Source: Marinobacter nanhaiticus D15-8W (GTDB lineage: Bacteria > Pseudomonadota > Gammaproteobacteria > Pseudomonadales > Oleiphilaceae). Taken from it: a stretch of DNA of 64,000 nt. Positions 49,714-59,280 of the stretch are shown here, piece after piece (within the stretch, counting starts at the first letter, position 1; every line of letters begins with the position of its first letter). The stretch is from assembly GCF_036511935.1 (NCBI RefSeq), contig NZ_AP028878.1:5270001-5334000 (forward strand), written 5' to 3'. Position numbers and translations under genes: made by a program. The notes under the pieces were generated by a model, which saw only the letters and a list, made by a program, of their open reading frames with translations, was not told the DNA's origin and did not search any database.

Positions 49714-50349
49714 ATGACAACAACCAGCCTGTCCGTTCGATTTTTAGTCGCAGCACTTCTCATCAGCCTGATCGGTGCCTGTACCTCTACGACCAATACG
49801 ACCATCAGGAAGAAGGAGGTACTCGAAGAGACCGACAAGACCTATAACAGTCTCGTGGTACTGGCAGCTACCGGTAACATGGTCTATCGCAATGCCATAG
49901 AAAAGGCTCTAGCCGAGGAGCTGCTACAACGGAACTTCCGCGTGTTCCGTTTCCAGGACGGCGATCTGCCCTGGGACGATAAGGATGCGCTACGGGAAAC
50001 CGTGGCCGAACAAGCCGAGGAGATCGGTGCTGACGGTGTACTGGTGGTCAGTTTCGTGCGCAAGGAGGATCAGGACGACTACGTATCCATGCAGGTCATC
50101 CAGGAACCCATCGTGACCGGTGTTGGGGCCCATGCCCATACCTACATGCGCACCACCGTGCAGCCGGGCTACTACGAAACCCGGAAAACCTACGTGCTCG
50201 AGACCACGCTGTTCGATGCAGAAAGCGAAGAGGCCGTATGGCGGCTATACTCTGATACTGTCAATCCACGTTCGGTGGAGGACGGCGCCCATCATTTTGC
50301 CGTTGCCGTGGCCGCTGTCCTGGAAGAAGACATCAAACACAGCGAGTGA
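49714..50349 (+). CDS. lipoprotein of unknown function, DUF4136-like
   Basis: The 211-residue precursor has a lipoprotein signal with lipobox IGAC (Cys23). The mature domain alternates strands and helices (SLVVLAATGNMVYRNAIEKALAEELLQRNF; GADGVLVVSFVRKEDQ; ETTLFDAESEEAVWRLYSDT), which resembles DUF4136- or CsgG-like lipoprotein domains; this match is weak. It lies three bases before a second lipoprotein gene on the same strand, so the two form an operon. Their function is not known. Confidence 0.82.
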   Translation: MTTTSLSVRFLVAALLISLIGACTSTTNTTIRKKEVLEETDKTYNSLVVLAATGNMVYRNAIEKALAEELLQRNFRVFRFQDGDLPWDDKDALRETVAEQAEEIGADGVLVVSFVRKEDQDDYVSMQVIQEPIVTGVGAHAHTYMRTTVQPGYYETRKTYVLETTLFDAESEEAVWRLYSDTVNPRSVEDGAHHFAVAVAAVLEEDIKHSE

Positions 50350-50352
50350 GCC

Positions 50353-50892
50353 ATGACGCAACGGATGCCCCTCATCGTTTCCACCCTGGCCGGGCTGATC
50401 CTGTCCGGCTGCGCTGGCCAGCAAACGGTTTCCCACGGCACCGACGATCCGTGCCAGACCCTACAGGCCGTCATCGACGACTATCCCAACGGTTTCGCCG
50501 CCTTTCGCGGCAAGGCGCGCAATACCAACCTGCTGACGGTGTACCAGGCGAAGGAACAGCTCATCGAGGGCCAGTGTGAAATCTGGGCCTGGAACCAGCA
50601 GGACACCGCCTATGCCTGTACCGTAGCGGCACCGGACCAGGAGGTCGCCGAGCAGCGCCACGAGCGTACCCGCGAACTCCTGCAGTCCTGCCTGGGTAGT
50701 AGCTGGGAATCCTCCGAAGTGGAACGCATACGGGACGCCGTGCCCGCCGGCATTGTGACCCGGTTTACCAATCCGAACTCGCCGGCCGTGGTATCCATCC
50801 ACAGCATCATCCGCGCCACAGGCGCCCGGCAGCAGCGATCGACAGCCCTTTACATCGGCAGCCCGGCTCGGGTGAATACACTGACCGAATAG
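50353..50892 (+). CDS. lipoprotein of unknown function
   Basis: The 179-residue precursor has lipobox LSGC (Cys20). The mature part contains four further cysteines, at about residues 34, 59, 68 and 96, which may form disulfides in the periplasm. I recognise no family. The start is three bases after the stop of the previous lipoprotein gene, so both are probably made together. The small gap to the convergent TauE gene holds no other feature. Confidence 0.8.
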   Translation: MTQRMPLIVSTLAGLILSGCAGQQTVSHGTDDPCQTLQAVIDDYPNGFAAFRGKARNTNLLTVYQAKEQLIEGQCEIWAWNQQDTAYACTVAAPDQEVAEQRHERTRELLQSCLGSSWESSEVERIRDAVPAGIVTRFTNPNSPAVVSIHSIIRATGARQQRSTALYIGSPARVNTLTE

Positions 50893-50917
50893 ATCCCGCC
50901 ATGCGGGACCCTGTTTC

Positions 50918-51712
50918 TCAGAACGAGGTGACCAGCATTCGGGCGGCCACCAGGAACAGCAGGGCCCCAAAGCACCGTTTGAGCGTTGGCGCGGGGATGC
51001 GGTGGCTCAGGGCTACACCCAGGGGGGCCGTGATCACCGTGAAGCCGGCAATCAGCGCCGCAGCCGGCAGATAGACGTAACCCAGGGACCATTCGGTGAT
51101 CTGCGTTCCCCACCCGGAAATCACATAGCCGATCGTACCGACGAGGGCCAGAGGTAGCCCCAGGGCGCTCGACGTGGCCACCGCCCGTTGCATGGGTACG
51201 TTGAAGAACACCATCAGCGGCACCATCACATTGCCACCGCCGATCCCCGCCAATCCGGACAGCGTACCGCTGAACAGCCCAAGGAACGATGTGCCCACTG
51301 GCCCGGGCATCGACCGGGACGGATTCGGTACCCAACGACTCAGCATGATGATCGAGACGATGAGCAGGAAGCAGGCAATGCCCATCTCCAGCACTACCGG
51401 AGGTAACCGGCCGGCGATAAAGCCGCTGACGAAACTGCCGATCACCACCAGCAAGGCCCAGCGCTTGAAGATAGTCCAGTCGACCGCCTTGCGTTTGATC
51501 TGGGCCCGGGCGGCGGAGATGGAGGTGAAAATGATCGTGCACAGGGAGGTGGCTACAGCGGAAATGACGACGAACTCGGCGGGGAAAGCCTGACTGGTCA
51601 GGATGATCACCAGCGCCGGGACAATCACCACGCCACCGCCGATTCCCAGCATCCCGGCCAGGACGCCGGCCACAATCCCCAGTACAGAACAGGCAATGAT
51701 CATTTCCAACAT
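50918..51712 (-). CDS. TauE/SafE-family sulfite/anion exporter
   Basis: The 264-residue membrane protein has about eight helices and two TauE/SafE repeats with the glycine-rich motifs MLGIGGGVVIVPALV and LAGIGGGNVMVPLMV. Members export sulfite, sulfoacetate or other sulfonates. It is the last gene of the run that includes GGT, the GntR regulator and a peptide ABC transporter, 13 bases after the GGT stop, which hints at disposal of a sulfur product from glutathione or a similar compound (inference). Confidence 0.92.
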   Translation of the reverse strand: MLEMIIACSVLGIVAGVLAGMLGIGGGVVIVPALVIILTSQAFPAEFVVISAVATSLCTIIFTSISAARAQIKRKAVDWTIFKRWALLVVIGSFVSGFIAGRLPPVVLEMGIACFLLIVSIIMLSRWVPNPSRSMPGPVGTSFLGLFSGTLSGLAGIGGGNVMVPLMVFFNVPMQRAVATSSALGLPLALVGTIGYVISGWGTQITEWSLGYVYLPAAALIAGFTVITAPLGVALSHRIPAPTLKRCFGALLFLVAARMLVTSF

Positions 51713-51725
51713 GTCTTTCTCTCGT

Positions 51726-53318
51726 CTAGCGGGTTGTCTGACCGAGGCTTACGCCCTGGCCTCGTGGATCATGCATGGCTTCGCGCTGACCGTCTATGTT
51801 CAAGGCAATGGCGCCGGCCTGACCAGTGAACGGACTGAGTTCCGGCAGCCACTCAAGTTCGTGCCCGCGGGCGATGAGGCCAGAGGCTACGTCATCGCCA
51901 ATGGGCGCTTCCAGCTTCAGATTCTCGCTACTGCCAAAAAAGCTCCGGCCAAGCAGAAACCGCGGCGTTGAAAGGGCAGCTTCTATCGTCTGTTCGTAGT
52001 CGATAAGTTGCGTTGCCAGCACCATCTGCGTCTGGGGCTGGCCATCGCCACCCTGGGTCCCGAAATAGAACTGCCGGCCATCGTCCGCGAGGTAGCAGGA
52101 CGGGTTCAGGGTATGGGCCGGCCGCTTGCCCGGTGCCCAGGCGTTGGGGTGGTGGGGGGCCGGATCGAACCCCGCCGCCCTGTTCAACCAGAGCACGCCG
52201 GTATCGCCAATAAAACAGCCGGACCCGAAATCATGGAACAGGCTCTGGATCAGGCAGGCCGTGCGCCCGTGACGATCGCTTGCGGCAAACCAGACGGTAT
52301 CCGCCGGGTGGGCGGGCTCCCTCCAGCCGGCTGCTCTACCCGGGTCAAGCCAGCGTACGTCCGCCTCGGCCTGGGCTGTGGATAACTGGGCCAGGAAATC
52401 CGTCTTACAGTGCCGGGGGTCGCACAACTGCCGATTGCGATTCTTCAATTGGGCTTTGATTGCCTCGACCAGGTGATGGTAATAATCAACGCCCCGATTG
52501 GGCATGGCGCCGATATTGACCCGGTCCAGGGCGTGCAGCGCACGCAGGGTATACAGACCCTGGCTCGGGGGCGGCAGGTTGTAAAGGGTGCCCTGACGAT
52601 AGCGGATCTGGATCGGCCGACACAATTCGGCCCGGGTACGACGCAGGTCATCCTGGGTCAGGCCATTTCCAAGCGATCGGAAGCCGTCTGACAAAGCCAG
52701 CGCCAGGTCACCGTCATAGAAGTCGTCCACGCCCGCCCGGGCCAGCTGGCGCAGGGTTTCCGCCAGCTCAGGCTGGCGAATCGTCGTGCCTTCGGACAAG
52801 AGCTCGCCCTGCGCGTCACAGCAGAACGCTTTCAGATCCGGCATGCTGGCAATCAGGTCCCGTCGCTGGACTTGCCAGAAGGCCTGGGACGGACAAAGCG
52901 TCATACCTTCTTCTGCCAACCCGATGGCCTGTTCCAGCAAATGGGACCAGCCGAGCCTGGATCCCCACTGCCGCCGGCTCCAATCCAGGGCCAGGGACCA
53001 GCTGCGCAGCGCTCCCGCCGTGGTGGCTGCAGAGGCCGGGCCCCGCTCGGTGATCTGTTCCCCGTCAGGCAATCGTTGCCCGGCCTGGCCCAGACCGAGA
53101 ATCGCGTCCACCTGCCTGCCATCGCTCAGCAACCACATGGCGTCGCCGCCGAGACCAGTCATATGGGGATAGACCACCGACAATACGGCGCTGGCCGCCA
53201 GTGTGGCGTCGATCGCCGTGCCGCCGGCGTCGAGGATAGCCAGGCCTGCTTCGCTGGCCTGGCGGTGGGGCGTGCAGATGACGCCGCCCTTAGATGTAGC
53301 TTTCTGTGGATAAGTCAT
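51726..53318 (-). CDS. gamma-glutamyltransferase-family protein
   Basis: The 530-residue protein belongs to the N-terminal nucleophile GGT family, but it has an unusual centre: the expected catalytic Thr is Thr341 in the segment PADTVWFAASDRHGR, where classical GGT has TTHYSVVD. GLGGDAMWLL near residue 56 and NPSCYLADDGRQFYFGTQGGDGQPQT near the C-terminus match YwrD-type homologues, which process gamma-glutamyl compounds. It has no visible signal peptide, so it may act in the cytoplasm. The ATG at 53318 is preferred to a GTG just upstream. It lies four bases after the GntR gene. Confidence 0.88.
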   Translation of the reverse strand: MTYPQKATSKGGVICTPHRQASEAGLAILDAGGTAIDATLAASAVLSVVYPHMTGLGGDAMWLLSDGRQVDAILGLGQAGQRLPDGEQITERGPASAATTAGALRSWSLALDWSRRQWGSRLGWSHLLEQAIGLAEEGMTLCPSQAFWQVQRRDLIASMPDLKAFCCDAQGELLSEGTTIRQPELAETLRQLARAGVDDFYDGDLALALSDGFRSLGNGLTQDDLRRTRAELCRPIQIRYRQGTLYNLPPPSQGLYTLRALHALDRVNIGAMPNRGVDYYHHLVEAIKAQLKNRNRQLCDPRHCKTDFLAQLSTAQAEADVRWLDPGRAAGWREPAHPADTVWFAASDRHGRTACLIQSLFHDFGSGCFIGDTGVLWLNRAAGFDPAPHHPNAWAPGKRPAHTLNPSCYLADDGRQFYFGTQGGDGQPQTQMVLATQLIDYEQTIEAALSTPRFLLGRSFFGSSENLKLEAPIGDDVASGLIARGHELEWLPELSPFTGQAGAIALNIDGQREAMHDPRGQGVSLGQTTR

Positions 53319-53322
53319 CACC

Positions 53323-54021
53323 CTACTCGTTGACCGACGGTTCGTAGTCCGCCGCCGCCCGGTGCTCGGCGACGAATTCGGCGGTCATGGCGCTGACCGT
53401 TTGGACGTGCAGGCGCATCAAGCGGGCGACCCCATCCGCATCGCCGGCCATAATGGCCTGGACGATGGCATCGTGCTCTTCCCAGGATTTGCTCATACGG
53501 TTGGTCAGCCGGAACTGGGCGCGACGAAACGGCGCCAGGCGGGTGCGGGTGGCGAGAGCCAGGTCCTGCAGTTGCGGACTCTGGGCCGCCTCAAAAATCA
53601 GGTTGTGGAAATCCTGGTTATAGCGCGCGTACTCGTCGGTGGTGCCGTCGCGTACCAGGTGCACCGACTCCCGGTGAATCTGCATCAGCCGCTCGCGTTG
53701 TTCGCTGTTCATACGCAATGTGGCCAGACGCGCCAGCGCCGCTTCCAGTTCGGCCATGGCCTCGTAGAGATCGCCCAATGCCTGGGGCGACAGCGTGGAC
53801 ACCACGACACCGCGGTTGGGGCGGTGAGTAACCAGGCCCATGGCCGCCAGGTGACCGAAGGTTTCGCGAATGGGGGTACGGGAAACGCCAAAACGTTCCG
53901 CCATACCCTGGGCATCGAGCTTTATACCCGGTACCAGTCGGCCACTGACGATATCGTCCGCCAGGGTCTGGACAATCGAATCCACCACCGTGCCCTTGCG
54001 CACGCTTTGTTCTCCACTCAT
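53323..54021 (-). CDS. GntR-family (FadR subgroup) transcriptional regulator
   Basis: The 232-residue protein has the winged helix of GntR regulators (DIVSGRLVPGIKLDAQGMAERFGVSRTPIRETFGHLAAMG) and a helical FCD ligand domain. The start at 54021 overlaps the ABC ATPase stop in an ATGA, so the gene lies inside the operon and is translationally coupled. It probably senses the imported peptide or a product and controls the whole run. An upstream frame that extends the protein by 50 basic residues is rejected. Confidence 0.93.
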   Translation of the reverse strand: MSGEQSVRKGTVVDSIVQTLADDIVSGRLVPGIKLDAQGMAERFGVSRTPIRETFGHLAAMGLVTHRPNRGVVVSTLSPQALGDLYEAMAELEAALARLATLRMNSEQRERLMQIHRESVHLVRDGTTDEYARYNQDFHNLIFEAAQSPQLQDLALATRTRLAPFRRAQFRLTNRMSKSWEEHDAIVQAIMAGDADGVARLMRLHVQTVSAMTAEFVAEHRAAADYEPSVNE

Positions 54022-55703
54022 GGCCTCGCGTGTCCTTCTGCGGTCTCTGGCGGATGGGGAATCGCCGCCAATAGTTGCCGGGTATAGTCTGTGGTCGGCG
54101 CGTCCAGCAGTTGTCTGGCCGCCCCTTCCTCGACGATTTCGCCGTTCTGCATCACCATGATGCGGTCGCAAAGTAGCCGCACCACGTTGAGATCGTGGCT
54201 GATGAACAGGTAGCTCATGCCCAGCCGGTGTTTCAGGTCTTCGAGCAGGTTCAGCACGACCGCCTGAACCGACACATCCAGGGCGGCGGTGGGTTCATCC
54301 AGGATCAGCAACCGTGGCTCCAGTGCAATGGCGCGGGCAATTCCCACCCGTGCCTTCTGGCCACCGGAGAGCTGATGGGGGAACCGGTCCAGCAAGTGGG
54401 TCGGCAAGCCCACCAATTCGGCCAATTCGTTGATTCGCGTTTCCCGGCCGGCGCGTTTCATACCCGACGCCAACCGGGATAGTGGATCGCCAATGGACTG
54501 TGCCGCTGTCCAACGCGGATTCAGGCTGTCCGTCGGATCCTGGAACACCATCTGCAACTTGCCCCGCAACGGGTGCGCCGCAAACTTCGCACTGGACACC
54601 GTGCTGATATCTTCGCCCAGGAATTCGATGCTCCCGGCCGTGGTATCCAGCAAGCGCATGATCATTGCCGACGTGGTCGACTTGCCGCAGCCGCTTTCAC
54701 CCACCAGCCCCAGACTTTCGCCCTGGTGCAAGGTAAAGGAGAGACCCTTGACTGCCAGGTGACCCTCCTCCGCGCCGGGCTTGCCGAACTGTTTCTTCAG
54801 GTTGCGCACCACAAGCAAGGGCTCGCCGATCGCGCCGGACTCAGGCAACGGCATGGCCTTCGCCTGCAGCTCCGGAGACAGGAGGTCTCGCACCGCCGAA
54901 TCCTTGTGGGGCGTCGCTTTGAGCAATTGCCGGGTATAAGGCTGGCGTGGGTTGTGGAAAAGTGCCGAGGAGTCGTTGGTTTCAATCACCTGGCCTTTTT
55001 CCATGACCACCAGCCGATCGCAGTAGGCGGCTGCCAGCCCCAGGTCGTGGGTGATAAGGATCGTCGCCATATCGTACTCGTGGGTCAGTTCCACGATCAG
55101 ATCCATCACCGCTTTCTGGGTGGTGACGTCAAGGCCGGTGGTGGGTTCGTCGGCAATCAGCAACCTCGGACGGCAAGCCAGGGCAATCGCAATCACCACC
55201 CGCTGGCACATCCCGCCGGAGAGCTCGAACGGGTAGGCGTGGAAACGTTTTTCCGGATCGCGAATCTTTACCGCCCGCAACATATCCACAGCCTTTTTCG
55301 CCGCATTGCTGCGGGTGGCCTGGCTATGCTGGATCAGGACATCGGCCACTTGCTGACCCACCTTGCGGATCGGATTCAGCGCGGCCCGGGGATTCTGGAA
55401 AATCATCGAGATTTCCCGGCCACGTAAATCACGCATGTCCTTTTCCCGGGCCTTATGGATATCCATACCGCCGTAGACGATCCGGCCATTGGCAATACTG
55501 CCGGCCCGGTCGAGGATGCGCATTACCGCGTAGGAGGTCACCGACTTGCCGGATCCGGACTCCCCGACAATCCCCAGGGTTTCGCCCTTGGCCAGCTGCA
55601 GGGAGACGTCATCGATCGCGCGGACAATGCCGTTGCGGGTGGAGAAATCCACGCTCAGGTGCTGGACATCCAGCAACGGTATACCTTTCGATATCTCGTT
55701 CAT
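54018..55703 (-). CDS. ABC transporter ATPase, two nucleotide-binding domains (GsiA/DppDF type)
   Basis: The 561-residue protein fuses two ATPase domains, as in the glutathione importer GsiA and other peptide systems. Walker A motifs are GESGSGKS at 47-54 and GESGCGKS near 340, with ABC signatures LSGGMCQRV and LSGGQKARV. It would energise the two permeases immediately upstream. It lies nine bases after the second permease gene and its stop overlaps the GntR start. Confidence 0.95.
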   Translation of the reverse strand: MNEISKGIPLLDVQHLSVDFSTRNGIVRAIDDVSLQLAKGETLGIVGESGSGKSVTSYAVMRILDRAGSIANGRIVYGGMDIHKAREKDMRDLRGREISMIFQNPRAALNPIRKVGQQVADVLIQHSQATRSNAAKKAVDMLRAVKIRDPEKRFHAYPFELSGGMCQRVVIAIALACRPRLLIADEPTTGLDVTTQKAVMDLIVELTHEYDMATILITHDLGLAAAYCDRLVVMEKGQVIETNDSSALFHNPRQPYTRQLLKATPHKDSAVRDLLSPELQAKAMPLPESGAIGEPLLVVRNLKKQFGKPGAEEGHLAVKGLSFTLHQGESLGLVGESGCGKSTTSAMIMRLLDTTAGSIEFLGEDISTVSSAKFAAHPLRGKLQMVFQDPTDSLNPRWTAAQSIGDPLSRLASGMKRAGRETRINELAELVGLPTHLLDRFPHQLSGGQKARVGIARAIALEPRLLILDEPTAALDVSVQAVVLNLLEDLKHRLGMSYLFISHDLNVVRLLCDRIMVMQNGEIVEEGAARQLLDAPTTDYTRQLLAAIPHPPETAEGHARP

Positions 55704-55712
55704 CCCGTCTCC

Positions 55713-56606
55713 TCAAGTGCGACGCTGGGGATCGACGAGATCCCGCAGGCCGTCGCCGATCAGGTTGAAGGTGAAAACCGCCAACATCAGGGCCAACCCC
55801 GGGAAAAGGGCCAGCCACCACTCGCCGGAAATGATGAAGTTGGCGCCTTCGGCCACCATGATGCCCCACTCCGGCGTCGGCGGTTGAACACCCAGACCGA
55901 TAAACGACAGGCCGGCGGCATTGAGGATCGCCCACCCCATGTTGAGGGAGATCTGGACCATCATCGGCGGGAGGGTATTGGGGAAGACGTGGCCGAACAG
56001 CACCCGCAGTTCGGAATTGCCGGACAGCCGGGCCGCCTGCACGAAACCGACATTGCGGCGAATACTGACTTCGGCCCGGGCCATGCGCGCATAGAACGGC
56101 AGGTTGATGATGGCCGTGGCGTAGACGATGTTTTCCACCGTGTTGCCGGCCGCCGCGACGATACCCATGGCCAGCACGAACAGCGGGAAGGCCATGATGG
56201 TATCCACCAGGCGACCGGTGATCCGGTCGGTCCAGCCACCGAAATAGCCGGCGAAGGCGCCCATCACGGAGCCAATCACGAAGGAGATGGCGACCGCCGA
56301 GACCGAAATGAGCAAATCGAGTCGGGTTGCTGCAACCACACGGGAGAATACATCCCGGCCCAGGTGATCGGTGCCAAACCAGTGGGTGCCGCTCGGCGGC
56401 TGAAGCGCAGGCCCGACACCCGTGACTATCGGATCGTAGGGCACCAGCGCCGGCCCCAGGATCGACATCAATACGAATAGCGCGAACAGCCCGAATGCCA
56501 GGCCTGTCACGGGATTGTCTGCCATCACGTGTTTCAGGTGCTGCCAGTATCCGGACCGCGGTCGCGCAGCTGCGGGTGGCGTTTTGGGTGAGGTTATCGC
56601 GGTCAT
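55713..56606 (-). CDS. peptide ABC transporter permease (DppC/GsiD-like)
   Basis: The 297-residue permease has about six membrane segments and the EAA-type loop (FVQAARLSGNSELRVLFGHVFPNTLPP). The HWFGTDHLGRDVFSRVV segment near residue 95 is characteristic of DppC-type subunits. It pairs with the adjoining DppB-like permease, one base away, to form the translocation pore. Confidence 0.95.
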   Translation of the reverse strand: MTAITSPKTPPAAARPRSGYWQHLKHVMADNPVTGLAFGLFALFVLMSILGPALVPYDPIVTGVGPALQPPSGTHWFGTDHLGRDVFSRVVAATRLDLLISVSAVAISFVIGSVMGAFAGYFGGWTDRITGRLVDTIMAFPLFVLAMGIVAAAGNTVENIVYATAIINLPFYARMARAEVSIRRNVGFVQAARLSGNSELRVLFGHVFPNTLPPMMVQISLNMGWAILNAAGLSFIGLGVQPPTPEWGIMVAEGANFIISGEWWLALFPGLALMLAVFTFNLIGDGLRDLVDPQRRT

Positions 56607-56607
56607 T

Positions 56608-57636
56608 TCAGCTCTCCTCGCCCACCCGCGGGTCGATCAGTGTGTAGATGACGTCGATCAGCAGGTTCAGGCCAACGAACAGCAAGGCCATACACAGTAC
56701 AAATCCCTGGACCGCCGCATAGTCCGAGACCACCAGCGCCTCCACCGCAAAGGAACCGATACCGGGCCAGGCAAACACTTTTTCCACAAGCACGTTGGCA
56801 CCCAAGAGGAACGAGAACACCATGCCAAGGGTCGTGACTACCGGTAAAAGCGCATTGCGGAAGGCGTAGGTGATCAGGACCCGGTGCCCGCTCAGGCCGG
56901 CTGCGCGGGCGGTGCGGACGAACTCGCTACCCAGCGTCTGCAGCATGGCAGCGCGGGTCATGCGAGCGATGGGGGCGAGCACAAAGAGCGTCAGGGTAAT
57001 CAGGGGCAACGCCAGCTGTGCCAACGCGGCGCGGAAGACCTCCCAGTCGCCGGCAATCAAGGCATCTATGGTATAGAAGCCCGTTACCGGATCCGGCGGC
57101 AGATACAGGAGATCCAGCCGCCCCATGGGCGCCGGCGCCCAGCCCAGCAGGTAGTAGAAGACATACATCAAGGCGAGGCCGGTAAAGAAGATCGGCAGGG
57201 ACACGCCGGCCGTTACCAGGAAACGGCACAGGTGATCGATCCAGCTATTGGGCCGGGTGGCGGCCATCACGCCCAGGGGTACCGCAATGACAAACGCCAG
57301 CAGCAAGGCCCCGAGCGTCAGTTCGAGGGAGGCGGGCAATCGGGTCGCCAGCTCCGAGGTGACGCTCTGGCCTGTGGATATTGCCGTCCCCAACTCGCCC
57401 TGCGCCAGGTCGCCGACATAGGCCACGAACTGGATCGGCATGGGCTTATCCAGCCCCAGGTTCTTGCGCACCGCCTCGATGGACTCGGCATCGGCCATCT
57501 GTCCGGCGAAATACGCCGCCGGATCTCCGGGGAGCGCCCGGGTCAGCAGGAAGCACACCACCAGGATGCCGAAAATGGTTGGAATGGCCTGTAGCAGGCG
57601 CATTCCAACCCGGCGGCTCTTGATCGCCAGGGACAT
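56608..57636 (-). CDS. peptide ABC transporter permease (DppB/GsiC-like)
   Basis: The 342-residue permease begins with a membrane segment and the PxDPAAY pattern (LPGDPAAYFAGQ), then a family EAA loop (FVRTARAAGLSGHRVLITYAFRNALLPV). It is the partner of the next permease, with one base between them. The gene follows the solute-binding-protein gene by 18 bases. Confidence 0.95.
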   Translation of the reverse strand: MSLAIKSRRVGMRLLQAIPTIFGILVVCFLLTRALPGDPAAYFAGQMADAESIEAVRKNLGLDKPMPIQFVAYVGDLAQGELGTAISTGQSVTSELATRLPASLELTLGALLLAFVIAVPLGVMAATRPNSWIDHLCRFLVTAGVSLPIFFTGLALMYVFYYLLGWAPAPMGRLDLLYLPPDPVTGFYTIDALIAGDWEVFRAALAQLALPLITLTLFVLAPIARMTRAAMLQTLGSEFVRTARAAGLSGHRVLITYAFRNALLPVVTTLGMVFSFLLGANVLVEKVFAWPGIGSFAVEALVVSDYAAVQGFVLCMALLFVGLNLLIDVIYTLIDPRVGEES

Positions 57637-57654
57637 AGCAGGCTCCTTGCCGAA

Positions 57655-59280
57655 TCAGGCGGGCTTGAGGGGGCGCACGTCCATCTGGCGATGGAACCAG
57701 TATTCGTACCCCTGGATGTCGGGGCTCATGGCCACGTTGAGGGTCGGCTGCCACAGGGGTATCCGCGGAATATCCTCAAACGCCATTTCGATCATCCGTG
57801 TCACGTTGGGCGCGTAGCGGGGATCGTCCATTGGCATGTCCAGTGTTTCATCTACCAACTTGGCCATCTCCGGATCGCCGTAGTTGTAGGAATTGAACAG
57901 GTTGCCTTTGATGTAGGCCCAGAAGAAGTAATAGTCCGGCGTGTTGAGCCAGCCGCCGAAGTTCTCCATATGCAGCGGCAGCTTCTTTTCCACCAGGGCG
58001 ATGGTCCGCCAGTTGGCGCCGGGGATCTTCTCGATGGTGGTCCGGATGCCGATCTTGCCAAGTCCCTGTTGAATCAGCAGCGCCGCAGGTTCTGCCCAGT
58101 CCGCATGGGACAGGCTGAAGGAGAGCGGTACGTCGAAGCCATCCTTGTAGTCGGTCTGGCTCAACAGTTCTTTTGCCTTTTCCAGGTTGTAGTCGTAGGG
58201 CGAGGGTTGGGGCCAGGCAATGGAATCCACGCCGGCGATGCCGCCCCACATGGGCACACCCTGGCTGTAGGCCGCCTGCTCGAAGATCGCCTGGTAGGGA
58301 ATCGCCCACGCCACCGCCTGGCGGACCCGCTTGTCCTGGAAGGGTTCGAAATTGAGGTTGGTGCACAGGGAATAGATGCAGTTCTCTATAGGCGTACTTA
58401 CGACCTTCACACCGGACTTTTCGGCCAGCTCCTTGGCATCCTTGTTGGGGATATTCTGGGAGATGCCGACATTACCCCGTTCGATCAATGCGCGGCGGGT
58501 CGACTGGGCCGGTATCTCCCGCACAATCACCCGCTGGAAACCTGGCTTGGGGCCGCTGGCCCAGTCTTCATTACGTTCGTAGACCAGCTGCTGGCCCGGG
58601 TCCCAGCGGTTGACCTTGAAGGCCCCCGAGCCGGCCGGATTGCGGTGGAGGTAATCCGTTGCCCAGGGATCATCATCGGTGGCTTCTTCTTTCGCGACGG
58701 TGGCATTGATGACAATGGGAATAGGCGTTGCCAGATCCGGCAATGACAATTTCGACGGGAACGGCAGGGTGATACGGAAAGTGCGGTCGTCCACGGCCTC
58801 GAACTGTTCCGGACTGGTAAATCGGCCCGCCTTCATCTGTACGGTTGGAAAGCCGCCGAGAGAAACAGCCCTATCGAACGACCATTTCACGTCGTGGGCG
58901 GTGACCGGCTTGCCGTCCCAGAAGGTGGCGCCTTCACGCAGGGTAAAGGTCATGACGGTACCGTCTTCACTTATTTCCCAGGACTCGGCCAGTTCCGGCT
59001 CTACGTTGTCGTAATCGTATGAGAGGGAACCATCGTCGAGGGTCTTGGTGCCGAAGGTAACCAGACGGTCATAGCAGTTGATGGCCACCTGGTAGCTGTC
59101 ACGGTTGGTCCCGCTCCTGTGGATATCCAGGCTGTTGACCGTACCGCCGAAGACGACCACCGCGGTATCCGAGGTCGCCGCCTGGGCAGGCATGGATTTC
59201 AGCAGTGGCAGGACGCTGGCTCCAAGGGACAGGGCGGTTGCCCCCTTGAGGGCTCCTCCAAGAAAGTCACGGCGCTTCAT
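57655..59280 (-). CDS. peptide ABC transporter solute-binding protein with Tat signal
   Basis: The 541-residue protein belongs to solute-binding family 5 (DppA/GsiB). Its N-terminus KRRDFLGG is a twin-arginine signal followed by a hydrophobic stretch and AQA cleavage site, so it is probably exported folded; most DppA-like proteins use Sec. The SFDRAVSLGGFPTV and YLHRNPAGSGAFKVNRWDPGQQLVYERN segments match the family. It is the first gene of the operon; the 259 bases upstream to the MITE-like element hold its promoter. Confidence 0.95.
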   Translation of the reverse strand: MKRRDFLGGALKGATALSLGASVLPLLKSMPAQAATSDTAVVVFGGTVNSLDIHRSGTNRDSYQVAINCYDRLVTFGTKTLDDGSLSYDYDNVEPELAESWEISEDGTVMTFTLREGATFWDGKPVTAHDVKWSFDRAVSLGGFPTVQMKAGRFTSPEQFEAVDDRTFRITLPFPSKLSLPDLATPIPIVINATVAKEEATDDDPWATDYLHRNPAGSGAFKVNRWDPGQQLVYERNEDWASGPKPGFQRVIVREIPAQSTRRALIERGNVGISQNIPNKDAKELAEKSGVKVVSTPIENCIYSLCTNLNFEPFQDKRVRQAVAWAIPYQAIFEQAAYSQGVPMWGGIAGVDSIAWPQPSPYDYNLEKAKELLSQTDYKDGFDVPLSFSLSHADWAEPAALLIQQGLGKIGIRTTIEKIPGANWRTIALVEKKLPLHMENFGGWLNTPDYYFFWAYIKGNLFNSYNYGDPEMAKLVDETLDMPMDDPRYAPNVTRMIEMAFEDIPRIPLWQPTLNVAMSPDIQGYEYWFHRQMDVRPLKPA

